NCBI GenBank assembly: GCA_964591605.1
Contig: CAZQEN010000391.1
Coordinates: 1 to 6,837, forward strand
DNA from: CAYLLT01 sp964591605
GTDB lineage: Bacteria > Planctomycetota > Phycisphaerae > UBA1845 > PWPN01
Length of the DNA: 6,837 nucleotides
Reading direction: 5' to 3'
Of the stretch, positions 1-6,430 are shown in pieces; position 1 is the first letter of the stretch, and every line of letters starts with the position of its first letter. The notes beneath the pieces were generated by a model. That model had not been told where the DNA came from, did not search any database, and saw only the letters and a program-made list of their open reading frames with translations. Made by a program: the position numbers and the translations under genes.

Positions 1-1
1 C

Positions 2-26
2 TGCCCGTGGGAGTGGGCCACGGGCA
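2..26. repeat. Perfect 9-bp inverted repeat, possible edge of an interspersed repeat
   Basis: TGCCCGTGG (2-10) and CCACGGGCA (18-26) are exact reverse complements around a 7-nt spacer. The element begins at the window edge, so it may be one arm of a larger nested palindrome like the one at 6431-6483. Dispersed hairpins of this style are, to my knowledge, common in GC-rich planctomycete intergenic DNA. It could also weakly terminate transcription, but no T-tract is present. Confidence 0.55.
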
Positions 27-141
27 ATCCGCATCCACGATTGCGGGTGGCCGCCACGGCGACCGCATCCCACCCGCATGCCACTGAATTCTGGATGCAC
101 CCGCGGCGCGGTCTGGCCCTTCTCTCGGGCGTGCACGGGTA

Positions 142-210
142 GGTCTCGTCTGCCGGACGGGACCTCGGTTGGGGAGGTCCTCCCCCCGCGCAGGTCCGGC
201 CTGCCGGACC
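142..210. repeat. Three consecutive hairpins downstream of the hydrolase
   Basis: Three stem-loops follow each other closely. The first pairs 142-150 with 156-164: nine pairs, one of them G-T, around loop TGCCG. The second is the near-perfect palindrome 171-177 / 179-185 (GGGGAGG and CCTCCCC). The third pairs GGTCCGGC (193-200) with GCCGGACC (203-210). They lie 90-158 nt past the stop codon of the minus-strand hydrolase, so they would sit in its 3' untranslated RNA if transcription continues. They may be an RNA-stabilising or Rho-related 3' end, or repeat debris. Base pairing is seen directly; function is inferred. Confidence 0.45.
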
Positions 211-299
211 GATGTGCGACAGGTATCGGCGTGTCTGTTCCAGCAGGGTCGTGTTGGGTGGGTCGCCGATCGACTCCGAAGCCGCGCAGCCGACCGCCT

Positions 300-1556
300 T
301 CACCGCGATGGAGCAGACCCATTTGCACGGGCCGCGCGCCGAACGATGAAGCGGTAGGGCACCGGCGCCGCCAGCCGGCGCTGGGCGTTGCGGATGGCCG
401 CGTCCAGCTCCTCCAGATCCGACTCGGCCGCCGGCCGGTTGGGGTTCTCCCTCAGAAACTCCGGGGCAAAGAGCCGTGCCAGCCCCACCTCATGACGGGC
501 CTCGGTGAGCCGCTTGAGCAGGTGCGCCTGGGCGTCCCACGGCCCGCCCGGAACCCAGCCGTCCGGCGTCGCCGAACCCAGGTTCACCCCCGCGGCGAGC
601 TGTTTCTCATCCCACGTCCCCACCAGACGCCCGCCCGCCCGCACCTCGTACCTGCCTGGCGTCAGATCCGTCACGGCCAGCATGTAACGATTCAGTTCCT
701 CCGGGAACGGGATGAACCGGAAGTTGAGCTGCCAGAGCGGCTCGATGTTGAGCGGCAGCCCCTCATCAAGACGTGTGAACTCGATTCCGCCGTCTGTCGC
801 CTTCAGGTCTGAGATGGCACACCCGCTGGCGCTCACCGCCCGCCCGCTCTGGGCGGAGATCGCCGCGGAGGACACGTCGGCCGGAGCGCCCAGCCCCTTG
901 AGCATTGCGAAGGCCATCGCGAGCTGGCCCAGGTCGCTCAGATGAATCCCGTCGGGTGCGTGCAGCGTCTCGGTCGCGTCTTTGTGCTCGGCCCGCCAGC
1001 GCTGGACGCGCTGGTGGATGGCCCGCATCCCCGACATCACGTCGATGCTGCCCTCGCCCAGCTCCCGCGCAATCGCCATGCCGTCGTTACACATCTTCTG
1101 GAGGTAATCGCCGTCCCCGCGGTCGCCGGCGGTGAGGGCAGCCGAGCAGATAAGCACGCGCACGCCGCGCTTCCTGCACGCCTCCACAATCCCGCGGATC
1201 GAATCGAGGTACCTCTGGCGATGCTCGTCATCCGCCTTGCCGCCCCAGCCGATGTCATTGATGCCGTACGCGACGGTCACCAGCGTCGCCCCGCGGGCAA
1301 ACACGTCGCGCTCCAGCCGCGCCAGCCCGCCCGCCGCCGTATCCCCGCCCCAGCCCGCGTTGATGAACCTCACCTGCCGTTTCGGATAGCGCAGCAGCGT
1401 GTAATTCTCGATCACCTTCCCATACGTCCGCGTCGCCGTGATGCTGTCGCCCAGGAAAACGACCGTATCGCCGTCGCGGATGGCGAAATCCGCCGCACTC
1501 GCAGAAGAAAGGACGCAAACGCTGATGCTGACAGCAGGCAAGATTTGTTGGAACAT
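300..1556 (-). CDS. Exported SGNH/GDSL-family hydrolase (probable carbohydrate esterase)
   Basis: This 418-residue protein belongs to the SGNH/GDSL hydrolases, which remove acyl groups from sugars, lipids or other esters. All conserved blocks are visible. Block I is GDSIT at residues 36-40, with nucleophile Ser38. The block II glycine lies in NAGWGGDT (66-73). Block III is GIND (98-101), with Asn100 for the oxyanion hole. Block V is DGIH (202-205), with Asp202 and His205 completing the triad. A short hydrophobic leader (about residues 5-19) ending in SASA/A predicts secretion, although its N-terminus lacks the usual Lys or Arg. The catalytic domain ends near residue 225. The remaining 190 residues include a segment of the form YMLAVTDLTPGRYEVRAGG (about 291-309), probably beta-rich, as in many planctomycete members. 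The ATG at 1556 is the only good start, since upstream in-frame codons offer no ATG or GTG. No Shine-Dalgarno sequence precedes it. It lies 55 bp downstream of the nucleotidyltransferase gene on the same strand. The true substrate cannot be told from sequence. Confidence 0.9.
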   Translation of the reverse strand: MFQQILPAVSISVCVLSSASAADFAIRDGDTVVFLGDSITATRTYGKVIENYTLLRYPKRQVRFINAGWGGDTAAGGLARLERDVFARGATLVTVAYGINDIGWGGKADDEHRQRYLDSIRGIVEACRKRGVRVLICSAALTAGDRGDGDYLQKMCNDGMAIARELGEGSIDVMSGMRAIHQRVQRWRAEHKDATETLHAPDGIHLSDLGQLAMAFAMLKGLGAPADVSSAAISAQSGRAVSASGCAISDLKATDGGIEFTRLDEGLPLNIEPLWQLNFRFIPFPEELNRYMLAVTDLTPGRYEVRAGGRLVGTWDEKQLAAGVNLGSATPDGWVPGGPWDAQAHLLKRLTEARHEVGLARLFAPEFLRENPNRPAAESDLEELDAAIRNAQRRLAAPVPYRFIVRRAARANGSAPSR

Positions 1557-1611
1557 GCCAATACCATAACCGGGACGGGCTCCGATGCCGATGTGGCTCG
1601 TGGCGGACGGT

Positions 1612-2250
1612 TTACTCGTTCGGATGGTCCGGTGCCGGTTCGCTGCGGATGATCGTTTCCAGACGCCCTCGGAGATCGGCGGGGACCCGTTCGATAACCT
1701 GTGGCGTCAGCAGTCCGACGTGAAGCAGGTCAACGATATGAGCTCCGTCCCGAAGACGGTTCGATTGTAGCTTCATGACGAGCAATTCATCCAGTCCGAT
1801 GGCGGGTACCCCGTCGGGGCTCTCCAAAGTGTTTCCTACAGACGGTACCGGATGGGCATTGTCGGGCCGGACCTTTTCGCCGGCGAACAAGACGTGCACC
1901 GCGCGGCTTGGCATCGGGTCGTCTCGCTCCAGAAACATCGTGACGCGATTCACCTCGGCGAGTTCGAAGCCGGCCGCTTCCATCGCCTGTGCCGCCCGCA
2001 TCAGGTCGCTGCGCTCCAGCACGATATCCACGTCTTTGGTCGTGCGACTGGCGTCAGCGTCCACGCTCTCAACCCAGATGGCAACCGCATTCCCCCCGAC
2101 GACGGCGAAGCGAACGCCGGCCTCCTTGAGAACACGCGACGTTCTCAACATCCGCTCATGGACTTTCTCGATTTTCCTGGCCATTGTGTGGAGAAACTCC
2201 GCAGAGACATTGACAATCGGAGCGGTTGTGTCAAGCGCGGATGATTTCAT
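1612..2250 (-). CDS. Orphan nucleotidyltransferase-fold protein (AbiEii/MNT-like)
   Basis: This protein of about 212 residues has the hallmarks of the DNA polymerase beta-like nucleotidyltransferase fold. VVGGNAVAIW (about residues 50-59) carries the GG-N variant of the GS motif. RTTKDVDIVL (about 69-78) carries the metal-binding D-x-D pair. A later MKLQSNRLRDGAHIVDLL segment (about 159-176) resembles the conserved MK-x-R-KD-x-DL helix of orphan nucleotidyltransferase-like proteins abundant in planctomycetes. Such proteins are predicted to transfer a nucleotide to an unknown target; some relatives are toxins or antitoxins. No HEPN or AbiEi partner is seen here. I chose the ATG at 2250 because AGGG lies 8 nt upstream. 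An in-frame ATG at 2271 would add seven residues but lacks a ribosome site, and the ATG at 2184 is also possible because the conserved domain begins only afterwards. It is divergent from the oxidoreductase gene and may share a transcript with the hydrolase. Function is inferred from fold motifs alone. Confidence 0.8.
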   Translation of the reverse strand: MKSSALDTTAPIVNVSAEFLHTMARKIEKVHERMLRTSRVLKEAGVRFAVVGGNAVAIWVESVDADASRTTKDVDIVLERSDLMRAAQAMEAAGFELAEVNRVTMFLERDDPMPSRAVHVLFAGEKVRPDNAHPVPSVGNTLESPDGVPAIGLDELLVMKLQSNRLRDGAHIVDLLHVGLLTPQVIERVPADLRGRLETIIRSEPAPDHPNE

Positions 2251-2390
2251 GACGGCGACCCTGTCACACATACAATAGAGTCAAAGCAGCAGACGTTGTT
2301 CATCACCGGGATCGACCTTTGACCGATTGTAGAGCTTTCCTGTTTCGCAGCCAAGCCGCCGGGAAGGTGGGTCCATGATACAGTATGGCC

Positions 2391-2395
2391 GGAGG
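2391..2395 (+). promoter_or_regulatory. Shine-Dalgarno sequence deciding the oxidoreductase start
   Basis: GGAGG lies 6 nt before the ATG at 2402, ideal spacing. It favours that start over the in-frame ATG at 2375, which has only a weaker AAGGTGG (2364-2370) 4 nt upstream. Confidence 0.6.
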
Positions 2396-2401
2396 CATCC
2401 C

Positions 2402-3523
2402 ATGAAAACCACAGCGACCACACTCATCGTGGCGATTCTCGCTTCGTCTGCGCCCGCCCAGCCGCGCCTTGTCAGGGAGGTATATGGCGTCGGCGTCATC
2501 GGCAACTGCTGCACGCACGGCGCGGGCGTCGTCGGCATGTTCAAGGCCCGCCCGGATACGCGGGTCGTCGCCGCCTGCGAGTCGGACCCCCGGCGGGGCA
2601 GGGAACTGACCGGGGCCCTTGGTGCACCGCTCGCGGCCTCCGTCGACGCCGTCATCAACAACCCCGCCGTCGACATCGTTGCCATCACCTGCGACCCGGC
2701 CGACAAGGCGGCCGTGGCCGAAAAGGCCGCCGCCGCCGGCAAGGCCATCTTCATGAACAAACCGCTGTGCGACAGCCTCGACGCGGCGCGGCGCATCCAG
2801 CGGGCCGTGCGCGAGCACAACGTCTGGTTCGTGCACGATATCCCGATGGTGCGGGGCATTCCGGTGTACGCCAGGCTGCTGACGGAGGTAAAAGCAGGCC
2901 AGTACGGCAAGGCCATGGGCTATCACCACCTCTTCGGCATGAACTTCGCTCCGGATTTTGACCTGGCGGCCGTGTGGCCCGAGCGGCTCGACCCGCCCGA
3001 AAAGAGCGGCGGCGGTGAACTGACCAACATGGGCTGCTACGCCATCGACTACGCCGTGGCCCTGTTCGGCAAGCCCCGCGCGGTGACGGCCAGATGGCGC
3101 AAGCTCTGGGACGCGTACCGCGCGGCCAACGTCGAGCACTTCGGCCAGATCGTGCTCGACTACGGCGACTTCCTCGCGTTTCTCGAGGCTGGCAAACAGC
3201 AGCTCGACGGCGAGCGCCGCCACGGCAACTGCCTCACCATCAACTTCGAGCATCGCACGATGCTCATCGACGCCTCGGCGCAGCTCGCAACTGTCAACCA
3301 CGTGCCCGTGCCCTGGGACCAGTTCGCTCGGGGCGCGATCGCCGTCAGCCCGGCCGACCAGTTGCTCGCCGCCCTGCGCGAAGGCACACCCCCGACCAGC
3401 ACCCTCGATAACGCCGTCGACGCCACCGAGGTCCTCATGGCCGCCTACCGCTCCATCCTCGACATGCGCACCATTCCCCTCCCGCTGCCGGACGGCTTTA
3501 ACCCCCTCCAGCGCCGAAAGTGA
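2402..3523 (+). CDS. Gfo/Idh/MocA-family oxidoreductase with export signal
   Basis: This 373-residue protein belongs to the Gfo/Idh/MocA family of NAD(P)-dependent dehydrogenases, which oxidise or reduce sugars, inositols and related compounds. A Rossmann domain follows the leader. Its dinucleotide loop is GVGVIGNCCTHG (residues 29-40), less regular than the usual GxGxxG. The catalytic EKP motif appears as NKP (119-121), keeping the lysine. The substrate-domain signature GGGELTNMGCYAID (203-216) has Tyr213 where many relatives have His, and retains Asp216. Length is normal for the family. Residues 1-19 (a Lys, a hydrophobic core, then SAPA/Q) look like a secretion signal. The alternative start at 2375 adds nine residues containing GRRHPMK, which loosely resembles a twin-arginine signal; that route would suit export of a folded, cofactor-loaded enzyme. 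The gene is divergent from the nucleotidyltransferase and converges on the DUF6259 gene with 12 bp between stops. Family assignment is secure; substrate is unknown. Confidence 0.9.
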   Translation: MKTTATTLIVAILASSAPAQPRLVREVYGVGVIGNCCTHGAGVVGMFKARPDTRVVAACESDPRRGRELTGALGAPLAASVDAVINNPAVDIVAITCDPADKAAVAEKAAAAGKAIFMNKPLCDSLDAARRIQRAVREHNVWFVHDIPMVRGIPVYARLLTEVKAGQYGKAMGYHHLFGMNFAPDFDLAAVWPERLDPPEKSGGGELTNMGCYAIDYAVALFGKPRAVTARWRKLWDAYRAANVEHFGQIVLDYGDFLAFLEAGKQQLDGERRHGNCLTINFEHRTMLIDASAQLATVNHVPVPWDQFARGAIAVSPADQLLAALREGTPPTSTLDNAVDATEVLMAAYRSILDMRTIPLPLPDGFNPLQRRK

Positions 3524-3530
3524 TCCAGGA

Positions 3531-3546
3531 AACCCTCATTCGGGTT
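3531..3546. terminator. Weak stem-loop between convergent genes
   Basis: AACCC (3531-3535) pairs with GGGTT (3542-3546) around a 6-nt loop. It spans the stop codon of the minus-strand gene and lies just past the plus-strand stop. With a 5-bp stem and no T-run, it is at best a weak bidirectional terminator. Confidence 0.2.
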
Positions 3547-5293
3547 GCGTCATCGTCGTCGCGATGCGGCGCCACGATCGGGCGCGGTCGAGGACGCGCC
3601 GGGTGAGTGCATCGGGCTTTTTGAGATGCTCGGGGTTGTTGGTGATGAGCGACGGAATCGCCCCCATGTTTTCATACGTGCGGATGCCCAGTTCGAAATG
3701 CGGACTGCCCGGGGTGAGCTGATAATACCCGAACAACCGGCAGTGATCGCCCCACAGAAACGCGTTGAGCGGCACGTAAACCTCCGGATGCCAGGCCTCC
3801 AGACCCTTCCATCCGTCGTAAATGTGCGCCTGGGCAAAACACTGCCGCTGGAACGATACCTGCGTGAGCCCTTCGCCCGCCAGAACCAGCTCCGGCGCGA
3901 CGCGGTTGAGCTGCTCGAGCAGAAGCTGCATCCCGCCGCTCGTCGTCCGCCCCTGCACCAGCCCGTTCTCGGTGTTCCACGTGCACAGCGTCTGGTCGAG
4001 AAACACGGAGTCCAGAGAACCCTGATCCGCCACCTTCATCACCGCATCGGTCAGCGTGTCCCGCCACAGGCCCAGCCCCGGATGAATGTAGCCCATCCGC
4101 GTGTAATCGTTTGTGTCCGGCGGCCAGTGCCACCCCATCGGCTCGTTCTTGTCCGCCGAACGGATCTGGAAGTCCGCGACCCGGCCGAAAAACGGATGCT
4201 TGTAGTACACCGCGAAGTAGTTGAAATGCGGCATCACGTGAAAGCCCAGCTTCCGCGCCCTGGCGAGATACTTGAGCACGTCCTCGCGCGGCGTGAAGTC
4301 GGGATACATCACGTCGTACTTCTCGGTCCTCCAGTTCGCCAGGTGAATGAGCGTCTGCCCGGGCGGATGGACGGCCGCGATTGCATCCAGCATCGCCTCG
4401 TTCGGATCCGCCCACGAAAACGCCAGCGAGATGTCCTTCACCCACGCCGGACGATGCCGCGCGAGCTCCTCGAGCCGCAGCGTCCGCCGCATCCAGTCCC
4501 GATACCGCGTGGCCGGCGTCTTCCACCCGCCGCGATACGCATTGATCCGCCACGTGACCCCGCCGGCCGTCCGGTTGTCCCACCAGGGGCCGGGCGACTC
4601 GTTCTCAATGCCCAGTTCCGTGTGATCCTTCAGCCGTTTCAGCCGCAGCGCCTTGAACTGGTCCGACTCATCCTCCGTGTGGATCATCATCGACTCGCCG
4701 CCGCGCGTCGCGATGACCAGCGGCGCGTTCCACTCGAACGGATAGCCGAAACGTCCGTCCGAGGGTCGGACCTGCGCGGTTTTCACGCGAAGCCCGTTGA
4801 CCACCGGCAGGAACAACTCGGCCTCCGTGTGAAATGCCAGCTTCCACCCGACCGACCGCACCCCGCGCCGGAAGGACAGTCCGTCCGGGCTCACCAGAAC
4901 ATCGCCGCTGTCCGGATCCACGCACAGCAGCAGCGCTCGCCGCGTGTTGTCCCCTTCGATCACCACGCGTGCCGCCAGCGGCGACAGCCGGGTGACGGCC
5001 ACCGTCTGATGCTTGTCCTGACCGACCGCCTCGTCGTTGAAGTAGAACAGCTCCAGCGCCTGCGGCGCCGGTGCGCCGCCGAGGAACTCGGTGCCACCCG
5101 CGATGCCGCGGATGCTCGTGACCGCCCCGCCCTCGAACACCACCTGCACATTCGGGCCGCGCAGGCTGACGCGGTTGCCGTCCACCTGCACGGCCTCGCT
5201 GCCCGCCGCGCCCGCACGCCCGGCCAGAATCGCCAGAATCAGCCAGGTTCGCAGCCATCGGGAACGCCCGCCGGGATGCGCTTCAGACTCCAT
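3536..5293 (-). CDS. Exported DUF6259-type TIM-barrel protein, putative glycoside hydrolase
   Basis: This 585-residue protein resembles the uncharacterised DUF6259 family, thought to be glycosidase-like. A signal peptide covers about residues 1-31 (Arg-rich start, then WLILAILAG and AGAA). An N-terminal beta-rich region follows (about 35-250) with WWDNRT at 237-242. A probable TIM barrel then begins near DISLAFSW (about 287). Strand ends carry MPHFNYFAVYY (354-364), DSVFLDQT (428-435) and LVLAGEGL (469-476). Asp433 and Glu474 are natural candidates for the acid pair of a retaining glycosidase, by analogy with other barrel families. The protein ends about 45 residues after the likely last strand (YENMGAIPSL), so a C-terminal beta domain common in barrel glycosidases seems absent. 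The ATG at 5293 is preferred: GGAG lies 6 nt upstream and the signal peptide follows directly. The frame is open to an ATG at 5404, but those 37 residues are not leader-like and overlap the predicted promoter. Substrate unknown. Confidence 0.8.
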   Translation of the reverse strand: MESEAHPGGRSRWLRTWLILAILAGRAGAAGSEAVQVDGNRVSLRGPNVQVVFEGGAVTSIRGIAGGTEFLGGAPAPQALELFYFNDEAVGQDKHQTVAVTRLSPLAARVVIEGDNTRRALLLCVDPDSGDVLVSPDGLSFRRGVRSVGWKLAFHTEAELFLPVVNGLRVKTAQVRPSDGRFGYPFEWNAPLVIATRGGESMMIHTEDESDQFKALRLKRLKDHTELGIENESPGPWWDNRTAGGVTWRINAYRGGWKTPATRYRDWMRRTLRLEELARHRPAWVKDISLAFSWADPNEAMLDAIAAVHPPGQTLIHLANWRTEKYDVMYPDFTPREDVLKYLARARKLGFHVMPHFNYFAVYYKHPFFGRVADFQIRSADKNEPMGWHWPPDTNDYTRMGYIHPGLGLWRDTLTDAVMKVADQGSLDSVFLDQTLCTWNTENGLVQGRTTSGGMQLLLEQLNRVAPELVLAGEGLTQVSFQRQCFAQAHIYDGWKGLEAWHPEVYVPLNAFLWGDHCRLFGYYQLTPGSPHFELGIRTYENMGAIPSLITNNPEHLKKPDALTRRVLDRARSWRRIATTMTQPE

Positions 5294-5326
5294 GTGTTGC
5301 TCCGTTGTACTCTCATGGTGCCACTC

Positions 5327-5357
5327 AATATAATCCGTGCCTTCGGCCGTCTGTCGC
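5327..5357 (-). promoter_or_regulatory. Candidate promoter of the DUF6259 gene
   Basis: On the minus strand, TATATT (5332 down to 5327) fits a -10 box, 33 bp upstream of the ATG at 5293. The best -35 candidate, GCGACA (5357 down to 5352), lies 19 bp further up, longer than optimal. An A+T-rich hexamer is rare in this GC-rich window, which supports the -10 call. A transcript from here would exclude the longer start at 5404. Confidence 0.4.
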
Positions 5358-5396
5358 ACCCGGTGGTCGCAGGTGCTCACACGGGGCGACGGACCA

Positions 5397-5456
5397 CTGA
5401 CCACAAACGGCTGAGCGATACACTACACGCTGTCTGTCACGGCGCGAACAAGGGAG
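5397..5456 (+). promoter_or_regulatory. Candidate promoter and ribosome site of malate dehydrogenase
   Basis: CTGACC (5397-5402) and TACACT (5419-5424), separated by 16 bp, form a moderate sigma-70-like promoter. AAGGGAG (5450-5456) is a good Shine-Dalgarno sequence 8 nt before the ATG. The ribosome site is clear; the promoter boxes match the consensus only in part. Two GACCAC boxes overlap the -35 region. Confidence 0.4.
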
Positions 5457-5464
5457 TCGGTACC

Positions 5465-6412
5465 ATGGCACTCAAACGGGCGAAGATCACCATCATCGGT
5501 GCGGGCAACGTCGGCGCAACCTGCGCCCACTGGGCGGCGGCCAGGGAGCTCGGTGACATCGTCCTCGTCGACATCGTCGAGGGCCTCCCCCAGGGCAAGG
5601 GCCTTGATCTCATGGAAGCCTCGCCCATCGAGCGCTTCGACTGCAACATCATCGGCACCAACAGCTATGACGCCACCGAAGGCAGTGACGTCGTCATCAT
5701 CACCTCGGGCCTGGCCAGAAAACCCGGCATGAGCCGCGACGACCTGATCGCCAGGAACGTCGACATCGTCGCCAGCGTCACGCGAGAAGCGGCTCCGCGC
5801 AGTCCCAACGCCGTCCTCATCGTGGTGAGCAACCCGCTCGATGCGATGGTCTACACCGCCTGGAAGGTCTCGAAGTTCCCGACCCACCGCGTCGTCGGCC
5901 AGGCCGGCGTCCTCGACACCGCCCGCTACCGCACGTTCATCGCCATGGAACTCGGCTGCAGCGTCGAAGACATCACCGCACTCCTGCTCGGCGGCCACGG
6001 CGACGACATGGTGCCCCTGCCCAGCTACACCAGCGTCGCCGGCATCCCCGTGACCCACCTGATCCCCAAAGACAGGCTCGATGCCATCGTTGACCGCGCC
6101 CGCAAGGGCGGCGGTGAAATCGTCAACCTTCTCAAAACCGGCAGCGCCTACTACGCCCCCGCCGCTGCGACGATCCAGATGGCCGAGGCCATCATCAAGG
6201 ACAAGAAGCGCATCCTCCCCTGCGCGGCGTATTGCGACAGGGAGTACGGCATCGGCGGCTACTTCGTCGGCGTGCCCTGCGTCCTCGGCAAAAACGGCGT
6301 CGAAAAAGTCCTCGAAGTCCCCCTCTCGCCCGAAGAATCCGCCGCTTTCAAAGTCAGCATCGAGCACGTGAAGGAACTGGTGGCGGCGAGCGAGAAGTTC
6401 ATGACGAAGTAA
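5465..6412 (+). CDS. mdh: Malate dehydrogenase, NAD-dependent, LDH-like type
   Basis: This 315-residue enzyme interconverts malate and oxaloacetate with NAD in the cytoplasm, in the TCA cycle. It has the usual length of the lactate-dehydrogenase-like malate dehydrogenases. GAGNVG (residues 12-17) is the dinucleotide loop, and Asp36 ending the second strand predicts NAD rather than NADP. The mobile loop ARKPGMSR supplies substrate arginines 85 and 91. Arg85 at the specificity position marks a malate enzyme, since lactate dehydrogenases have Gln there. Asn123 (VVSNPLD), Asp151 and Arg154 (GVLDTARYR), and catalytic His178 (GGHGDD) are all present. The start is fixed by AAGGGAG 8 nt upstream and by the Rossmann motif beginning directly after. 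The frame is open far upstream, but only as antisense of the neighbouring gene. It is divergent from the DUF6259 gene and followed, across a palindrome, by a convergent permease gene. No sucCD or other TCA gene is adjacent in the window. Confidence 0.96.
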   Translation: MALKRAKITIIGAGNVGATCAHWAAARELGDIVLVDIVEGLPQGKGLDLMEASPIERFDCNIIGTNSYDATEGSDVVIITSGLARKPGMSRDDLIARNVDIVASVTREAAPRSPNAVLIVVSNPLDAMVYTAWKVSKFPTHRVVGQAGVLDTARYRTFIAMELGCSVEDITALLLGGHGDDMVPLPSYTSVAGIPVTHLIPKDRLDAIVDRARKGGGEIVNLLKTGSAYYAPAAATIQMAEAIIKDKKRILPCAAYCDREYGIGGYFVGVPCVLGKNGVEKVLEVPLSPEESAAFKVSIEHVKELVAASEKFMTK

Positions 6413-6430
6413 GACGCGCTGGATGGGAAT

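Larger units (their letters stand above)
1..299. other. Non-coding stretch with several GC-rich hairpins
   Basis: No convincing gene is seen in this stretch, which lies just downstream of the hydrolase stop codon (the hydrolase reads leftward). Reading on the minus strand, the hydrolase frame stays open from the TGA to the window edge for about 99 codons. The residues match nothing I recognise and are rich in Arg, Pro and Gly, as expected of GC-rich non-coding DNA. The stretch holds inverted repeats at 2-26, 142-164, 171-185 and 193-210, listed separately. No T-run follows any of them on either strand, so none is a classical intrinsic terminator. Positions 27-141 and 211-299 show nothing I can name. 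Confidence 0.6.

Noticed and set aside
171..210. Intrinsic terminator at the two strongest left-gap hairpins
   Set aside because: The stems are strong, but no run of T follows on the minus strand, so a Rho-independent terminator cannot be supported.
1..299. In-frame continuation of the hydrolase past its TGA, open to the window edge (possible readthrough or recoding)
   Set aside because: About 99 stop-free codons are unremarkable at this GC content, the residues show no domain, and the hydrolase is already complete. No recoding signal is recognisable; the hairpins lie about 90 nt or more away from the stop.
78..812. A 244-codon plus-strand frame beginning in the left gap
   Set aside because: Most of it is antisense to the hydrolase C-terminal region; it has no ribosome site or recognisable domain.
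2316..2345. TTGACC near 2319 as the -35 box of the oxidoreductase promoter
   Set aside because: No acceptable -10 hexamer lies 15-19 bp downstream, so I do not list a promoter.
2303..3301. A 332-codon minus-strand frame antisense to the oxidoreductase
   Set aside because: It mirrors a well-supported Gfo/Idh/MocA gene and shows no family motif, only Val/Ala/Gly/Asp-rich shadow sequence.
3545..5464. A plus-strand reading frame open for 640 codons antisense to the DUF6259 gene, running in frame into mdh
   Set aside because: It arises because GC-rich third positions of the real minus-strand gene rarely create stops on the other strand. The composition is Arg/Pro-rich without motifs, and mdh has its own clear ribosome site and family-typical start.
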